Assembly (NCBI GenBank): GCA_947628025.1
Contig: CANQYH010000034.1
Span: 1-16,240 of the forward strand
Reading direction: 5' to 3'
Origin: an uncultured Lachnospiraceae bacterium
GTDB lineage: Bacteria > Bacillota > Clostridia > Lachnospirales > Lachnospiraceae
Length of the DNA: 16,240 bases
The notes under the pieces: model-generated
Database searches by the model: none
Seen by the model: only the letters and a program-made list of their open reading frames with translations
What the model was told of the DNA's origin: nothing
Shown: positions 1 to 5,668 of the stretch, piece by piece
Layout of the letters: each line of letters starts with the position of its first letter
How positions within the stretch are numbered: the first letter of the stretch is position 1
Position numbers and translations under genes: made by a program

Positions 1-216
1 CATACTCTGGCTGCCCCTCGTACAGTAAAAGACCAGCGGCAGACCGGCCGGAAGCTCCGAAAGCCGGTCGTCCAGTTCGTCGAACGGGATATTCACGGCT
101 CCCTGCAGATGCCCCCGCGCATAGGCCTCGCGCCCCCGCAGGTCCACGAGAAACATCTGCCGGTTCTGAGCGATCCAGAAATCCAGCTGCCGCATGGAAA
201 TGATCGGATAGCGCAT
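1..216 (-). CDS. Rhodanese-domain protein (3' end outside the window)
   Basis: The visible 72 residues form the front of a single rhodanese (sulfurtransferase) domain. LVDLRGREAYARGHLQGAVN (residues 23-42) is the typical CH2-like motif with the Asp and the xGHIxGAxN signature. YCTRGSQSM (64-72) carries the candidate catalytic Cys65 at the start of the active-site loop. Such small cytoplasmic proteins move sulfane sulfur or serve as phosphatase-like or regulatory modules; the substrate cannot be read from the sequence. The ATG at 216 is preceded by AGGTGAG, a usable ribosome site, and Met8 is an alternative. A TATACT-like -10 box lies at 242-247, but no good -35 is seen there because that position is taken by the stem of the neighbouring terminator. 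The gene runs off the left edge, so its full length and any second domain are unknown. Confidence 0.85.
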   Translation of the reverse strand, partial: MRYPIISMRQLDFWIAQNRQMFLVDLRGREAYARGHLQGAVNIPFDELDDRLSELPAGLPLVFYCTRGSQSM

Positions 217-254
217 ATTCTCACCTGTCCTTTTTTCTATTAGTATATGCGGAC

Positions 255-290
255 AGAAAAAAGCCGTCCCACATCTTACGGGACGGCCTT
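255..290 (-). terminator. Intrinsic terminator of the Asn/Gln-rich small gene
   Basis: An 8-bp perfect stem (GCCGTCCC at 263-270 with GGGACGGC at 280-287) has a 9-nt loop. On the minus strand it is followed by six U residues (A-tract 257-262). It starts 15 nt after the stop of the gene at 302-490, as a Rho-independent terminator should, and makes that gene a monocistronic unit. Confidence 0.9.
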
Positions 291-301
291 TCGGCGATCT
301 T

Positions 302-490
302 TTATCGATTGTTGCTGCTGCCGCCGCAGTTCTTGCTGCCGCCGCGGCCGCCGTTCTGGCTATTGTTCTGATTGTTATTCTGGCTGCCGTTCTGATTGCC
401 GCCGCAGTTCTGGCTGTTATTCTGGCTGTTGTTCTGGTTCTTGTTCTGGCTGTTTCTGGACTCGTCCATATCGTAGCTGTTCTTTGCCAT
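302..490 (-). CDS. Small Asn/Gln/Ser-rich low-complexity protein, possibly spore-related
   Basis: This encodes 62 residues, of which by hand count 20 are Asn and 8 Gln, with most of the remainder Ser and Gly. After a charged start (MAKNSYDMDESRN) the chain is built from loose repeats of QNNSQN/NQNNSQN type, interrupted by two NCGG units (about residues 28-31 and 54-57) and a Gly/Arg/Lys segment near the end. There is no signal peptide or membrane segment. The coding status is well supported. A strong AGGAGGTG ribosome site (498-505) sits 7 nt before the ATG, a clean terminator follows, and a promoter-like element matching the forespore sigma consensus lies upstream. Short Asn/Gln-rich proteins of this style occur in spore-forming Clostridia and recall gamma-type small acid-soluble spore proteins in composition, but I see no diagnostic SASP motif. 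Function is unknown. Confidence 0.75.
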   Translation of the reverse strand: MAKNSYDMDESRNSQNKNQNNSQNNSQNCGGNQNGSQNNNQNNSQNGGRGGSKNCGGSSNNR

Positions 491-532
491 TGTCTGGCAC
501 CTCCTGACATAAAATGTTTTTTGTTACAGGAG

Positions 533-561
533 TAGTATGGCTGTTTGCGGCGTCTTTATAC
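533..561 (-). promoter_or_regulatory. Candidate SigF/SigG-type (forespore) promoter
   Basis: On the minus strand GTATA (557-561) is separated by 17 nt from CATACTA (533-539). These match the B. subtilis SigG consensus GHATR-N17/18-CATnMTA at every defined position. It lies 43 nt upstream of the start codon of the Asn/Gln-rich gene, a normal distance, and the expected transcript start would be near 525. No good SigA promoter is seen in the same interval. This is a motif match only. Confidence 0.5.
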
Positions 562-603
562 TGCCAACGCTTAAAAATTTCCATCCGTTTTCCCATAAAC
601 CGA

Positions 604-632
604 TTGCGCCCGCACTCCAGTTATGTTATAAA
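604..632 (+). promoter_or_regulatory. Candidate SigA promoter of the lipoprotein pair
   Basis: TTGCGC (604-609), a 17-nt spacer and TATAAA (627-632) lie 62 nt upstream of the first lipoprotein start. The spacing is ideal and the -35 is a partial match. It is the best promoter-like element between the divergent genes at 490 and 694. Confidence 0.5.
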
Positions 633-693
633 AAATAAAGGAAGAGAGAAAATCTGCCGCGCACCGCAAAACCAAAGGGAGGAGAGAGCTTTC

Positions 694-1347
694 ATGAAGA
701 TTTGGCCCGCAGCCGTTTTGGCTTTGACGTTGTTTTTATCCGCATGTGCCGGACGCACACCCATTGCCGGGCAATCCTCACCGGAAATCTCCGCCGCAAA
801 CGATGCGGACGTCTCTCAGGCAGGGACCCGGACCGCCGGTGAGGACTCCCCGGGATCCGAGTCCGTATCCGAACCGCCCGAAACAGAGCCCGTTTTAAGC
901 GACGATACCGTTATTTTGGGAGATCTGACATTTTCCCTCTATGAAAACCGACAGGATTTCACCGCCAAGCTGACCGGCGCGGATATAAGCTATACGTACA
1001 GTGCGGTTCCCGGCTCCGATTCGTCCGGCAGCTACCGGATCGGCCAGGCGCTGACTGCCTATTTTGAGAATGATATCTGCGTGCGGTTCCGGTTCTGGAA
1101 TGAAGCGCCCCAGACAGGCCGGGGCATTCGTAAAGGCGATTCCTACGCGCAGATGACAAAACAGTACGGAGAGCCCCACGACCAGTACACGCTTCATTAT
1201 AAAGGCGAATATGACGCATACGTTTATTCTTTCGATGATTGTGTCTGTGAGTTTGGGATCGCGCGTACCGCGCCGGATGCAGATTCTTTCTATAATATAG
1301 ACGTCTATATTCCGGACCTGTTTCCTGCCTACACCGATCCTGACTGA
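694..1347 (+). CDS. Lipoprotein, first copy of a tandem pair
   Basis: This is a 217-residue exported lipoprotein. It opens with MKIWPAAVLALTLFLSACAG, a type II signal peptide with lipobox LSAC and lipidated Cys18. A Ser/Glu/Pro-rich linker (about residues 24-68) is likely disordered, and a globular C-terminal domain starts near VILGDLTFSLYENRQDFTAK. The motif GIRKGDSYAQMTKQYGEP resembles the G-D-S-x-x-x-V-x-x-x-Y-G-x-P turn of BamE/SmpA-like and DUF4309-like small lipoproteins, so a peptidoglycan- or membrane-associated binding role is possible; no enzyme motif is seen. The frame stays open back to 514, but the ATG at 694 is chosen because it starts the signal peptide and has GGGAGGAGAG (677-686) just before it. 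The paralogue at 1439 follows after 91 nt without an obvious terminator, so the two are probably one transcript. Confidence 0.85.
   Translation: MKIWPAAVLALTLFLSACAGRTPIAGQSSPEISAANDADVSQAGTRTAGEDSPGSESVSEPPETEPVLSDDTVILGDLTFSLYENRQDFTAKLTGADISYTYSAVPGSDSSGSYRIGQALTAYFENDICVRFRFWNEAPQTGRGIRKGDSYAQMTKQYGEPHDQYTLHYKGEYDAYVYSFDDCVCEFGIARTAPDADSFYNIDVYIPDLFPAYTDPD
1060..1169 (+). repeat. Highly similar block shared with 1772-1881 (copy 1)
   Basis: These 110 nt inside the first lipoprotein gene align without gaps to 1772-1881 in the second. I count seven mismatches, about 94% identity, including a long unbroken run coding for NDICVRFRFWNE. Flanking parts of the two genes are far more divergent. 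Confidence 0.85.
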
Positions 1348-1348
1348 A

Positions 1349-1379
1349 GCCGGAAAATGAAATCCCATATCCATCCGGC
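1349..1379 (+). other. Small hairpin between the lipoprotein genes
   Basis: GCCGGA (1349-1354) can pair with TCCGGC (1374-1379) across a 19-nt loop, right after the stop of the first lipoprotein gene. No T-run follows, so it is not a convincing terminator; it could lower read-through or mark a processing site. Confidence 0.3.
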
Positions 1380-1438
1380 CTCAGTCTGCCGATCTGTAAG
1401 AAAATGAACTACTAACGCAGCAAAAGGGGGTATTTTGA

Positions 1439-2047
1439 ATGAAGATCCGATATACGGCCGCCGTCTGGACCCTGTCTTTCTTTCTGTGCGCCTGCGCGGG
1501 CCATCCTCTGACTATCTCCGGTACTTCACCGGAAACCCCCGCTGAAAACACGGCAACCAGTTCTCCGGCTGAAAATGAGTTCATCGAAACCGCGCCCGAA
1601 AGCAGCACTGCTGAAACGGAAGCTATTTCTGAAGATTATACTGTTATCCTGGGAGATCTGACGCTGGCGCTTTATGAAAACAGGCAGGACTTCACAGCCA
1701 AACTGACCGAAGCAAATGTCAGTTATACCTATTCGTCCGGCTGCTATATCATTGATAAGGCGCTAAGCGCGTATTTTGAAAATGATATCTGCGTGCGGTT
1801 CCGGTTCTGGAATGAAACGCCCCAAACAGGCCGGGGCATCCATATAGGCGATTCCTACGCGCAGATGACCAAACAGTACGGGGCGCCCGCAGAATCTTAC
1901 GGGCACCCCTCCCATGTGGCATACCGCTATGATTTTGACAAAGGCATCTGCGAATTTGGGACGTCCCATGAACCCGATTCACCGATCGACCATGTGAACG
2001 TATACATCCCCGGTCATCTTCCTGCCGACTATTACGGGCCTGAATAA
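1439..2047 (+). CDS. Lipoprotein, second copy of a tandem pair
   Basis: This is a 202-residue paralogue of the preceding lipoprotein. The signal peptide MKIRYTAAVWTLSFFLCACA has lipobox LCAC with lipidated Cys19. A Ser/Thr/Glu/Pro linker follows to about residue 65, then the same C-terminal domain beginning VILGDLTLALYENRQDFTAK and containing NDICVRFRFWNE and GDSYAQMTKQYGAP. Compared with copy one it lacks a few residues in the linker and in the loop around SSGCYIID, and the last 40 residues have diverged. AAAAGGGGG (1423-1431) precedes the ATG by 7 nt. The function is not recognised; the domain resembles small BamE-like or DUF4309-like envelope lipoproteins. The two copies probably arose by tandem duplication. 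Confidence 0.85.
   Translation: MKIRYTAAVWTLSFFLCACAGHPLTISGTSPETPAENTATSSPAENEFIETAPESSTAETEAISEDYTVILGDLTLALYENRQDFTAKLTEANVSYTYSSGCYIIDKALSAYFENDICVRFRFWNETPQTGRGIHIGDSYAQMTKQYGAPAESYGHPSHVAYRYDFDKGICEFGTSHEPDSPIDHVNVYIPGHLPADYYGPE
1772..1881 (+). repeat. Highly similar block shared with 1060-1169 (copy 2)
   Basis: This is the second copy of the 110-nt, about 94% identical block described at 1060-1169. It encodes the core of the C-terminal domain of the second lipoprotein. Confidence 0.85.
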
Positions 2048-2071
2048 ACCCGGCCGCCTTTTTGGCGATAA

Positions 2072-2096
2072 TTTCGATCCATCACGGATTCCGAAA
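2072..2096. terminator. Weak hairpin between convergent genes
   Basis: TTTCG-ATCC can pair with GGAT-(2-nt bulge)-CGAAA around a 5-nt loop. It lies between the second lipoprotein stop (2047) and the NlpC/P60 stop (2110). Neither strand has a proper T-run after it. It is the only terminator-like element in this convergent gap. Confidence 0.3.
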
Positions 2097-2109
2097 ATGT
2101 CTCCCGCGG

Positions 2110-2820
2110 CTACGACAGCACGTCCACGATCTTCGCAATCTTGCGGTGGTTCAGCTTCGAGACCTTGATGCCGGTCTTTTCCGTCGCCGCATGGACCACC
2201 TGGTCGTTGCCTATGTAGATCGCCACATGATTGATCTGGCCGCCGTCGCTGTAAAAGATCAGATCGCCGATCTTCGCTTCCGACACTTTCGTCCCCTCGC
2301 CAGACTGAGCCGCCGACCCATGGGACAAATTGACGCCCGCCGCTTCCCGCATCACATACATCGTGAACCCGGAACAATCGGCGCCCGTGTTGGGATCGAC
2401 CCCGCCCCACACATAAGGATTGCCGACGAACTGCAGCGCGTACTCGACCACATCGTTTCGCAAGATCGTCTGCTCGTCCACGACCTCCTGGGTCGTCTCC
2501 ACCAGCGTCGCGCCGTCGGATACTTTTACATATCCGGAAAACGTCTCGCCGGAGATCAGCGCCCAGCCGCCCTCGTAACTCTCGACCAGATACACCTCTT
2601 CCCGGGCGATATCCGCCACGGAAGAAGCCTCCGTATCCGGGACCTTATACACGGAAAGCGTAGGCGCGTCCACCGTCAGCATATAGCAGGAGCTGGTCTC
2701 CACCCCGATCTCCCCCACATACTCCGTCTCTCCGGCGCAGTACGCGGGCTGTGTCCCTGCCGCTGCTATAAAGCTCCCTATGCCCAGTCCCAGAAACAGT
2801 TTCCAAAGCTTTAATTTCAT
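2110..2820 (-). CDS. Secreted NlpC/P60 cell-wall endopeptidase with SH3-like domain
   Basis: This is a 236-residue peptidoglycan hydrolase of the NlpC/P60 family (gamma-D-glutamyl-diamino acid endopeptidase type). A signal peptide (about 1-28, cleavage near AYCA-GE) is followed by a bacterial SH3-like domain (about 45-105, with SVYKVPDTEASSVADI and GYVKVSDG) and a C-terminal NlpC/P60 domain (about 115-236). The catalytic triad is visible: Cys149 in GADCSGF, His198 in INHVAIYIG and His210 in VVHA. GNPYVWGGVDPNTGADCSGF is a textbook active-site segment. Two ATGs compete (2826 and 2820). I chose 2820 because the GGGG of the ribosome site (2828-2831) is 7 nt away, against 1 nt for 2826. It likely acts outside the cell on stem peptides in daughter-cell separation or wall turnover. 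A perfect SigA promoter drives it alone. Confidence 0.93.
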   Translation of the reverse strand: MKLKLWKLFLGLGIGSFIAAAGTQPAYCAGETEYVGEIGVETSSCYMLTVDAPTLSVYKVPDTEASSVADIAREEVYLVESYEGGWALISGETFSGYVKVSDGATLVETTQEVVDEQTILRNDVVEYALQFVGNPYVWGGVDPNTGADCSGFTMYVMREAAGVNLSHGSAAQSGEGTKVSEAKIGDLIFYSDGGQINHVAIYIGNDQVVHAATEKTGIKVSKLNHRKIAKIVDVLS

Positions 2821-2867
2821 TTCCATTCCCCGCCAAATCTGTTACAAATTTATTAACACCATCGAGA

Positions 2868-2896
2868 ATTATATTACTTTTTTATTAATTTGTCAA
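2868..2896 (-). promoter_or_regulatory. Perfect-consensus SigA promoter of the NlpC/P60 gene
   Basis: On the minus strand TTGACA (2891-2896), exactly 17 nt and TATAAT (2868-2873) match the vegetative sigma-70-type consensus at all twelve positions. The spacer is A/T-only apart from one G. A transcript start near 2861 leaves a leader of about 40 nt. The -35 box begins only 4 nt from the terminator stem of the upstream gene. Confidence 0.9.
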
Positions 2897-2899
2897 CAG

Positions 2900-2943
2900 A
2901 AAAAGGCGATAAAACTGTTACAAACCAGTTTTATCGCCTTTTT
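2900..2943 (-). terminator. Strong intrinsic terminator after the DUF1700 gene
   Basis: An 18-bp perfect inverted repeat (2900-2917 with 2926-2943) has an 8-nt loop. The stem begins and ends with five A/T pairs, so both strands end in a T5 run and the element could work in both directions. It lies 17 nt past the stop of the gene at 2961-3449 and insulates the downstream NlpC/P60 promoter. Confidence 0.95.
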
Positions 2944-2960
2944 ACGACGTTTTTCGGCCG

Positions 2961-3449
2961 CTACCGCCGCCGTATGCTGTTCACAATTGTAATAATCAGC
3001 CACAAGACGAAGAGCGGGCCGATCAGCGGGGCCAGCAGTGTGAAAATACCGCCGACGATCGTAATGACCACATAAAGGACCAGGATCACCACCAGAAACA
3101 CCATCGCCTTGCCGTACCACTGGCTGAGATCAAACAGATGGAACGGCCGCTTCTCCTGGTACGGATCGTCCTGCTGCGTATAAGAACCGCCATATCCCTG
3201 GTCCGCATAGCCTGAGTCCGTATAATCGCCATAGCCGTCGGACGCATCCCCCACAGTCGTGTCCTCGATGTTTTTCGCAATCAGCCGGGGATCTCCGATC
3301 TCAGCGATGACGTCCTCCTCGCTGCGGCCGCCGCGAACCTCGCCGTCAATATATTCCTGATAATAACGCATGTTTTCCTCGACGACCTGCGCAGGCACCG
3401 TCCCCGTCAGGGCCCGCCGTAAGGTCTGAAGAAATTCTTCTTTTCTCAT
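2961..3449 (-). CDS. DUF1700/HAAS-type membrane protein
   Basis: This is a 162-residue protein. The N-terminal part MRKEEFLQTLRRALTG...VVEENMRYYQEYID...GRSEEDVIAEIGDP is the classical helical HAAS/DUF1700 domain, with its conserved YY-x-E-Y-I-D and IG-DP elements. A Gly/Tyr/Asp/Gln-rich linker (about 66-98) follows, then a short hydrophobic C-terminal region (about 113-157) that can form one long hairpin or two membrane helices, ending in a positive RRR. AAGGAG (3456-3461) precedes the ATG by 6 nt. Family members usually sit next to PadR-type regulators and are thought to act in envelope stress or regulator sensing; here no PadR gene is adjacent. It follows the fructose bisphosphatase gene by 56 nt without a terminator. 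A TATAAT box at 3469-3474 could give a short local transcript, but no -35 is seen. Confidence 0.85.
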   Translation of the reverse strand: MRKEEFLQTLRRALTGTVPAQVVEENMRYYQEYIDGEVRGGRSEEDVIAEIGDPRLIAKNIEDTTVGDASDGYGDYTDSGYADQGYGGSYTQQDDPYQEKRPFHLFDLSQWYGKAMVFLVVILVLYVVITIVGGIFTLLAPLIGPLFVLWLIITIVNSIRRR

Positions 3450-3505
3450 TCCGTTCTCCTTTTATCGTATTATATCCGTATTCTCTGCGCGTTACGCAGG
3501 CAGTT

Positions 3506-5443
3506 TTACTCGATCCGTTCCTTGAGCGCCCCCTCGCGGTAAGCGGCGACCAGCTCTTTCAGATCGCCGATCTTCTCGCGCAGCTCCACGCCCAGATCCG
3601 TGTCCCGGACCATGACGCGGCTCTTCATCTTCTCCACGATCGTCACTTTCGGCGTATTCTTGCCGCCGGGACAGAACGGCTTGTGCTCCGCCAGCGCCAG
3701 ATGGTGGGAGTTGTAGATCAATGTATAGCCCGCGATGCCGGTCTTGCTCTGATAGGCTTTCGACAGGCCGCCGTCAATGATATAGAGCTTCCCGCCCGCC
3801 TTGACCGGCGTCTCGCCGTCCTTGATCTTCACCGGCACATGGCCGTTGATGATATGGCTGCCTTTCGTCGGCAGTCCGAATTCCGTCAGGATCTTATCGC
3901 AGTATTCCTCCGTGACGCTTAACTGGTAATAAATGTTATAGGTCTCCTTATGCGTAGACTTGTCCTCCACGAAATAATTCTCAAACGTGGTCATCTTGTC
4001 CTTGCCGTAGACCGGAGATTTGGCCCCGCACCACAGATACCACATGAGATCCCTGGCCGCTTCCTTGCCCGGGTGGTTCTCCGGGAAGAAATAGGCGTTC
4101 TGCACGATCTGGTTCAGCGCGTCCATCATGGCTTTGCCGGAATAAGCCTGCCCGGCGAACGTCATTTCTTCGAAGCTCCCGTCCTCCCGCATCGGGATGC
4201 AGCCGTGATAAAGCAGATTGTTGTTGCAGCATTTATACATGGAACCGTGGGAATAAAGAAATTTTATGTGCTTGTGCAGCAGGGCGCTGTGCTTAAACGA
4301 CAGCGCCAGCGTATGCAGCAGCTCCTCTTCCTCCCGCGACAGGGCCAGAGGGTCTTTCGGATCCACGGTCGGGAACCGCATGTCCAGCATCGGATAGGCC
4401 CGGCCGTCCACGGTCACGGTCCCATTTTCAAAATCGATCTTCTCCAGCAGGCAGCGGTGATCCATGTGGTACTCCGGATGGCGCTTTATGATCTGACCCT
4501 CGACCTTGAACTGGATAACGGCGATGGCTTTGTGCATCTTGGCGGCCAGTCCGGGATCCACGGCGTCGTAGATATTCTCGTCCAGGATATGGGGCGAGAA
4601 CCGCCGGCAGGGATCGTCCCGGTAAGCGGCGGCGGCGAACATGGAGAGCGGCCGCAGATTGATCCCGTAGCCGTCCTCCAGCACATCGAAGCTGTTGTAG
4701 CTGATGGCGATGCGCAGCACATTGCAGATGCAGGCCAGATTGCCGGTGGCGGCGCCCATCCAGGAAATATCGTGGTTGCCCCACTGGATGTCCACATCGT
4801 GGAAGTGCATCAGCTCCTCCATGATCAGGTCGGCCCTGGGCCCGCGGTCGAAGATATCGCCAATGATGTGGAGACTGTCGATGGTCAGCTTCTGGATCAG
4901 CTCGCACAGGGCGCAGATGAATTTGTCCGCGATATCGATGTCGATGATCGTGCGGACGATCTCGCTGTAATAGAGCTTCTTATTCTCGTCATTATAGTCC
5001 ACATGGAGCAGCTCGTCGATCACGTAGGCAAAATCCGCCGGCATGTTTTTGCGGACCTTGGAGCGAGTGTATTTGGAAGAAACCTCTTTGCTGATCTGCA
5101 CCAGGCGGAAGATCGTGATCCGTTTCCAGTCGTCGGTACACCGGCCCTCCCGTTCCATCCGGGCCAGCTCCTTTTTGGGATAATAGATCAGATTCGCCAA
5201 TTCGTCCTGATCCTCCTCCGGGATCACGTAGCCGAACGTCTCTTTGATCTTCTCGCGGATAATGCCGGACGACGAGCGCAGCAGGTGAATGAACGCCTCA
5301 TGCTCCCCGTGGAGATCGCTGAAAAAATACTCGGTTCCTTTCGGCAGTCCGCCGATGGCCGTCAGATTGATGATCTCGCTGGCCGCCGCGCGCACGGTCG
5401 GGTACTCGCGGGCCAGGAGCTTCAAATACGCCAGGTCTCTCAT
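3506..5443 (-). CDS. fbp: Fructose-1,6-bisphosphatase, class III
   Basis: This hydrolyses fructose 1,6-bisphosphate to fructose 6-phosphate, the gluconeogenic step, in the cytoplasm. The 645-residue product is close to the usual length of the Firmicutes-type (class III) enzyme. Calcineurin-like metallophosphatase motifs are in order: FSDLHGEHE (41-49), GDIFDRGPRADL (195-206), WGNHDISWMG (221-230), then LYSHGSMYKC, HIINGHVPVKIKDGE and GGLSKAYQSKTGIAGYTLIY near the C-terminus. The frame is open back to 5521, but the ATG at 5443 is chosen because family members begin with a sequence like MRDLAYLKLLAREYPTV and GGGGGGA lies about 9 nt upstream; the extra 26 residues would also begin inside the promoter. 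A good promoter and a hairpin-bearing leader lie upstream. No terminator follows, so the DUF1700 gene may be read from the same transcript. Confidence 0.96.
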   Translation of the reverse strand: MRDLAYLKLLAREYPTVRAAASEIINLTAIGGLPKGTEYFFSDLHGEHEAFIHLLRSSSGIIREKIKETFGYVIPEEDQDELANLIYYPKKELARMEREGRCTDDWKRITIFRLVQISKEVSSKYTRSKVRKNMPADFAYVIDELLHVDYNDENKKLYYSEIVRTIIDIDIADKFICALCELIQKLTIDSLHIIGDIFDRGPRADLIMEELMHFHDVDIQWGNHDISWMGAATGNLACICNVLRIAISYNSFDVLEDGYGINLRPLSMFAAAAYRDDPCRRFSPHILDENIYDAVDPGLAAKMHKAIAVIQFKVEGQIIKRHPEYHMDHRCLLEKIDFENGTVTVDGRAYPMLDMRFPTVDPKDPLALSREEEELLHTLALSFKHSALLHKHIKFLYSHGSMYKCCNNNLLYHGCIPMREDGSFEEMTFAGQAYSGKAMMDALNQIVQNAYFFPENHPGKEAARDLMWYLWCGAKSPVYGKDKMTTFENYFVEDKSTHKETYNIYYQLSVTEEYCDKILTEFGLPTKGSHIINGHVPVKIKDGETPVKAGGKLYIIDGGLSKAYQSKTGIAGYTLIYNSHHLALAEHKPFCPGGKNTPKVTIVEKMKSRVMVRDTDLGVELREKIGDLKELVAAYREGALKERIE

Positions 5444-5462
5444 TTGAACATATCCCCCCAAT

Positions 5463-5495
5463 GTCTGCGGCCGGTCCGTACGACAGCCGGCAGAC
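5463..5495 (-). other. Leader hairpin upstream of fbp
   Basis: On the transcript, GTCTGC-C-GGC pairs with GCC-GCAGAC, a 9-bp stem with one bulged base and a loop of about 14 nt. It sits between the predicted start near 5505 and the start codon at 5443, well clear of the ribosome site. No known riboswitch or RNA thermometer class is recognised. Confidence 0.4.
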
Positions 5496-5511
5496 GGTTG
5501 CTTTATGGAAA

Positions 5512-5540
5512 AGTATACCATAAAATGCGGGACAGCACAA
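5512..5540 (-). promoter_or_regulatory. Extended -10 promoter of fbp
   Basis: On the minus strand TTGTGC (5535-5540), 17 nt and TATACT (5512-5517) are preceded by TGG, giving an extended TGn -10. The predicted start near 5505 leaves a leader of about 60 nt carrying a hairpin. Confidence 0.7.
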
Positions 5541-5668
5541 TAGATTCAGACATTTGCGCGATATTTCCTGCCTGCGGGACTGAAAACGTCATAACGATAC
5601 GGCGGTATGTCCGGGCAGACACCGGCCCTGCCCGCCTGATGCAGAGGCCGCGTTCACCATCCTGCCGG

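Noticed and set aside
302..490. CRISPR- or VNTR-like array from the repeated ttctggctgtt units
   Set aside because: The units are short, uneven and match codons for a Gln/Asn/Ser repeat on the minus strand with full gene signals; no spacers of constant length exist.
514..693. Upstream extension of the first lipoprotein to an ATG at 514
   Set aside because: It would place 60 unrelated residues before a textbook lipoprotein signal peptide and overlap the predicted promoter; the ATG at 694 has the ribosome site.
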